Of a stretch of 61,340 nt of DNA, positions 58,779 to 61,340 are shown piece after piece (within the stretch, counting starts at the first letter, position 1; each line of letters starts with the position of its first letter). A model generated the notes under the pieces. That model made no database searches, was not told where the DNA came from, and worked only from the letters and a program-made list of their open reading frames with translations. Source of the DNA: Paenibacillus sp. (GTDB lineage: Bacteria > Bacillota > Bacilli > Paenibacillales > YIM-B00363). The stretch lies in the NCBI RefSeq assembly GCF_031177825.1, contig NZ_JAPSKE010000030.1, forward strand, positions 6,521 through 67,860. The letters are read 5' to 3'. Position numbers and translations under genes: made by a program.

Positions 58779-58892
58779 TCAGCTTCTGCTGTGCCGCTCA
58801 TGCTTGTACTCTTCTTCAGATGGTTCTTTCAGCGCCTCTCGAATGACCCATATAAAGAGACAAGCCAGACAACCTGCCACGACTCCGGTCAT
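58779..58892 (-). CDS. Hypothetical 37-residue membrane peptide
   Basis: MTGVVAGCLACLFIWVIREAL begins a one-span peptide with a charged tail (KEPSEEEYKHERHSRS). GGAGTGG lies 5 bases before ATG 58892. A TATAAT on the same strand is at 58928-58933. It sits 21 bases before the DUF2225 gene. The hydrophobic-then-charged layout and a good ribosome-binding site support translation. No family recognised. Confidence 0.55.
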   Translation of the reverse strand: MTGVVAGCLACLFIWVIREALKEPSEEEYKHERHSRS

Positions 58893-59043
58893 AGGAACCA
58901 CTCCCATCGATGGCGATCAGTAGGTACATTATACCACATCGGAGCCGCGAAATCACCGAATATTTGGGGTTTTCCCGCCTAGGGGACGCGTCATTGCGGC
59001 AGGGTCGTCCGCATATATTGAGGTACGGAGGTGAGCCGTTCCC

Positions 59044-60276
59044 ATGCGCTCCGATACGATCCGACTGCGTTCCATCGTTCCGCCGGCCGCGATGTCTCTC
59101 GCCGTCCTCGCCCTCGTGCTGGCTTTCCCGCGGGAGAGCGTCGAGGCGGGTCTGACGGGCGTCGCCATCTGGTGGGACGTGTTGTTTCCGTCGCTGTTCC
59201 CGTTCTTCGTCGTCTCTGAGCTCATGCTCGGCTTCGGCATCGTGCACTTCTTCGGCAAGCTGCTCGACCCGATGATGCGCCCGCTCTTCCGTCTGCCGGG
59301 ACCGGGCGGCTTCGTCATGGCCATGGGTTTCGCCTCCGGTTATCCCGTCGGCGCGCGGCTGACCAGTCAACTGTGGGACGCTCGGCTCGTCAATCGCAGC
59401 GAGAGCGAGCGTCTCGTCGCTTTCACGACGACGGCGGATCCGATCTTCCTGATCGGCGCCGTCGCGGTCGGCTTCTTCCACGACGCGACGCTCGCGCCGC
59501 TGCTCGCCGCGGCGCATTACGGCGGCGCCGTCCTGCTCGGCCTGCTGCTGCGGCTGCAAAGCCGCGGGGAACCGGCCGAAACGAACGCGGCGGAGGACGG
59601 CGGGCCGAAGCGGCCGCTGCTGCTGCGCGCCTTCGACGCGATGCACGACGCCCGACTCAAGGACGGGCGTCCGTTCGGCGAGCTGCTGCTGGACGGCATC
59701 CGCTCGGGGCTTCGCTTGATCGTCGTGGTCGGGGGACTCGTCGTCTTCTTCTCCGTCGTGATCGAGGTATTGACGCTCGCCCGCGTCGTAACCGCGATGC
59801 AAGGGATCGTCGCGTTCGCGCTCGGCCTGTTCGCCATTCCCGCGCCGCTCGCCGAAGCCGTCGTGAACGGCCTGTTCGAGGTGACGCTCGGCGCGAAGAC
59901 GGCGGGCGCGGCGACCGGCGTCTCCTTGCAGGCGCAGGTGGCGATCGCTTCGTTCGGCCTTTCGTGGGCGGGGCTGTCCGTGCACGCCCAAATCATGAGC
60001 ATCGTATCGCACATGCCCGTCCGATACGGCAAGTATGCGGTCGCGAAAGCCCTTCAAGCCTTGTTCTCCGGCGCGATCGCGTATTTCGCCTGGCCGTTGT
60101 TCGCGCCGTTCCGGGACTCGACGGCCGCTTGGATCCCGGACGCGTCCCCGTCCGGGTGGAGCGCCGCCGCCGCGTACGCGCCGTTCGCCGGTCTCGCCTT
60201 CTTGATCTCGCTCGCCGCGGTGCCGGTCGTCTACGTCGTCTATCGGCTGCTGCGCCCGCTCGTACGCCTTCGTTGA
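59044..60276 (+). CDS. ylbJ: Sporulation integral membrane protein YlbJ
   Basis: A 410-residue membrane protein with about eight hydrophobic segments. Nucleoside-transporter-like gate features appear: FPSLFPFFVVSELM near 60, MAMGFASGYPVGARL near 95 and TTADPIFLIGA near 135. The block NGLFEVTLGAKTAG near 278 also fits YlbJ. It is needed for proper spore cortex or forespore function; the exact cargo is unknown. GGAGGTGAGC lies before ATG 59044. It is followed by nadK after 95 bases. Confidence 0.93.
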   Translation: MRSDTIRLRSIVPPAAMSLAVLALVLAFPRESVEAGLTGVAIWWDVLFPSLFPFFVVSELMLGFGIVHFFGKLLDPMMRPLFRLPGPGGFVMAMGFASGYPVGARLTSQLWDARLVNRSESERLVAFTTTADPIFLIGAVAVGFFHDATLAPLLAAAHYGGAVLLGLLLRLQSRGEPAETNAAEDGGPKRPLLLRAFDAMHDARLKDGRPFGELLLDGIRSGLRLIVVVGGLVVFFSVVIEVLTLARVVTAMQGIVAFALGLFAIPAPLAEAVVNGLFEVTLGAKTAGAATGVSLQAQVAIASFGLSWAGLSVHAQIMSIVSHMPVRYGKYAVAKALQALFSGAIAYFAWPLFAPFRDSTAAWIPDASPSGWSAAAAYAPFAGLAFLISLAAVPVVYVVYRLLRPLVRLR

Positions 60277-60371
60277 GTTCCTTCGCCGCATCCATTATGA
60301 TGGAGGGGAAGAGAGGCCCGCCGCCGGTTCGCCGCGGTTCTCGTCTCTCTCGTGTCATCTGGAGGTGCGAC

Positions 60372-61178
60372 TTGAACTACTGCGTAATGGACCGCGGCGA
60401 CGACCTGTCCCGCGAATTGACGGAAACCTTCGAACGTTTGGCCGCGGAGCGCGGACTTCGCCGCGACGAGACGGCGCCCGACGTCGTACTCTCGATCGGC
60501 GGCGACGGCACGATGCTGCACGCGTTCCATCGGTTTCGGGAGCGCCTCGACGACATCGCGTTCGTCGGCATCCACACCGGGCATCTCGGCTTCTACGCCG
60601 ACTGGAAGCCGAACGAAGTCGCCGAGCTCGTACGGCTGATGGCCGACGGCGGGGGCCTCGCGGACCGCGTCGTGAAATACCCGCTGCTGAAGATCGAGAT
60701 CGCCACCGGCGCCGGGACCGATTCGTATCTCGCGCTCAACGAGTTTACGCTGAAAGGCGCCGACGCGACCCTCGTCGCGCAGCTGAATATCAACGACAAG
60801 CCGTTCGAGATGTTCCGCGGCGACGGCATCTGTATCTCGACGCCCTCGGGCAGTACGGCCTACAATAAGAGCTTGAACGGGGCGCTGCTGCACCCGTCGC
60901 TCGAAGCGATCCAGATCGCCGAGATCGCGTCGATCAACAACCGCGTCTACCGGACGGTCGGCTCGTCGCTCGTCCTGCCGAAGCACCATCATTGCGACAT
61001 TCAGCCGCGCAAGGAGCAGAAGCTGCTCATTACGGTCGACCACCTCGCGATCCCGTACGATTCGGTGCTTTCCGTTCGCGGCACGGTGTCCGAGCAGAAG
61101 GTGACGTTCGCGCGGTACCGCCCTTTCCCGTTCTGGAACCGGGTGAAGGAAGCGTTCGTCGGCGACACGGTGAAGTAA
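60372..61178 (+). CDS. nadK: NAD kinase
   Basis: A 268-residue enzyme that phosphorylates NAD to NADP. The GGDGT motif (VLSIGGDGTMLHAFHRF) is near residue 41, and the NE/D motif (ALNEFTLKG) and glycine-rich STPSGSTAYNKSLNGAL follow. RPFPFWNRVKEAF at the end is typical of the YjbN/PpnKA branch. The start is TTG 60372 with GGAGGTG 4 bases upstream; an ATG at 60387 is a less likely start. It probably stands alone. Confidence 0.94.
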   Translation: MNYCVMDRGDDLSRELTETFERLAAERGLRRDETAPDVVLSIGGDGTMLHAFHRFRERLDDIAFVGIHTGHLGFYADWKPNEVAELVRLMADGGGLADRVVKYPLLKIEIATGAGTDSYLALNEFTLKGADATLVAQLNINDKPFEMFRGDGICISTPSGSTAYNKSLNGALLHPSLEAIQIAEIASINNRVYRTVGSSLVLPKHHHCDIQPRKEQKLLITVDHLAIPYDSVLSVRGTVSEQKVTFARYRPFPFWNRVKEAFVGDTVK

Positions 61179-61215
61179 CCCGTTTCCGCCGAAAAAAAAT
61201 CCTCCCCCGAGCGTG

Positions 61216-61340
61216 GTCAAGCCCCATTTTAATGGACATCGAAGAAAGCCCTAGGCTGCAAGCTGACGTCGGTACTCTACTGGCGTCAGCTTGCTTAGCT
61301 TTCTTTGTGGTCTGTGATGGTTGTAAAAATGGATATATTC
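61216..61340 (-). mobile_element. End of an IS3-family insertion sequence (continues past the window)
   Basis: The inner side codes the C-terminus of an IS3-type transposase. The outer edge reads TGGTCAAGCC near 61216, a terminal repeat-like start. The element lies 37 bases after the nadK stop, so it does not break that gene. The other end and the target duplication are outside the window. Confidence 0.75.
61252..61340 (-). CDS. IS3-family transposase, C-terminal end (partial)
   Basis: The partial frame reads YIHFYNHHRPQRKLSKLTPV and ends VEYRRQLAA. This is the typical end of the IS3-group OrfB DDE integrase, with the YN-x-x-RPQ-x-x-L-x-x-x-TPVEYR pattern. Only about 29 codons are within the window. 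TAG stop at 61252-61254. Whether the element is intact cannot be seen. Confidence 0.85.

Noticed and set aside
1..61340. CRISPR array, prophage, restriction or other defence island
   Set aside because: No regularly spaced repeats, cas, phage structural or restriction genes were seen. Gene content is core metabolism, envelope and sporulation.
1..61340. tRNA or rRNA genes
   Set aside because: No cloverleaf with a terminal CCA-type end or rRNA signature was seen by eye. A tRNAscan run would settle it.

Overview
The window is a GC-rich (roughly 55-60 percent by eye), gene-dense chromosomal segment of an endospore-forming Firmicute. It is most likely a member of the Paenibacillaceae (Paenibacillus/Cohnella type). 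Evidence is the sporulation and germination content (a GerK-order A-C-B receptor, CwlJ-GerQ, an alpha/beta SASP with a sigma-G type promoter, Sda, YlbJ), the DnaB-DnaI helicase loaders, HemQ of the coproporphyrin heme route, S-layer and copper-amine-oxidase-N surface proteins, a trpS T-box, and many small Bacillus-type families (YqzM, YuiB, YuzB, YycC, DUF2515, DUF2225). I saw no rRNA, tRNA, CRISPR array, prophage or biosynthetic cluster. The only mobile DNA is the end of an IS3-family element at the right edge.

Layout. 0-4.4 kb: sdhCAB (minus) and a divergent LysR regulator. 4.4-10.1 kb: a CPBP protease and a four-gene germinant receptor operon ending in an unusual 43-codon membrane gene. 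10.2-15.6 kb: uvrC, trxA, yqzM, dnaB-dnaI. 15.7-21.1 kb: alpha/beta hydrolase, YuiB, HemQ, type II NADH dehydrogenase and YumC ferredoxin/flavodoxin reductase. 21.1-26.3 kb: sda with a cluster of DnaA-box-like sequences, a sporulation-type small protein, a membrane diguanylate cyclase, and a divergent pair of surface proteins. 26.4-29.8 kb: ErpA-like carrier, MqnE, YutJ, YuzB and an Nfu-type scaffold. 29.8-41.1 kb: SDR enzyme, HEPN-type protein, CtaA, a thioredoxin-like/lipoprotein pair, DUF2515, a MurJ/YtgP-type flippase, ThuA, DUF456, a HAD phosphatase and an orphan AgrC/Spo0B-type histidine kinase. 41.2-47.6 kb: mntABCD-type metal transporter and a class B PBP. 47.8-55.3 kb: MFS, Toprim, Sco/CtaB, CwlJ-GerQ, DUF457 hydrolase, trpS. 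55.3-61.2 kb: SASP, a YvyF-like protein, PepF, YycC, DUF2225, YlbJ and NAD kinase.

Two themes recur. One is aerobic respiration and heme/Fe-S/quinone supply: sdhCAB, two NDH-2-type enzymes, YumC, HemQ, CtaA, CtaB, Sco, MqnE, ErpA, Nfu and YuzB. Related TTGTGAA-type palindromes sit before NDH-2 and between erpA and mqnE. The other is the decision to sporulate and the return to growth: sda, a kinase preceded by 0A-box-like sequences, GerA/C/B, CwlJ-GerQ, SASP and YlbJ.

No gene set here looks like a wholly new defence or biosynthetic system. The best leads are regulatory or small-gene features: the one-segment germination subunit, a 16-codon upstream ORF with tandem 0A-like boxes before the orphan kinase, a perfect 18-bp palindrome on the -35 of the metal transporter, the DnaA-box cluster at sda, and the shared redox-type palindromes. 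All functional calls come from reading the sequence by eye; no database search was run.
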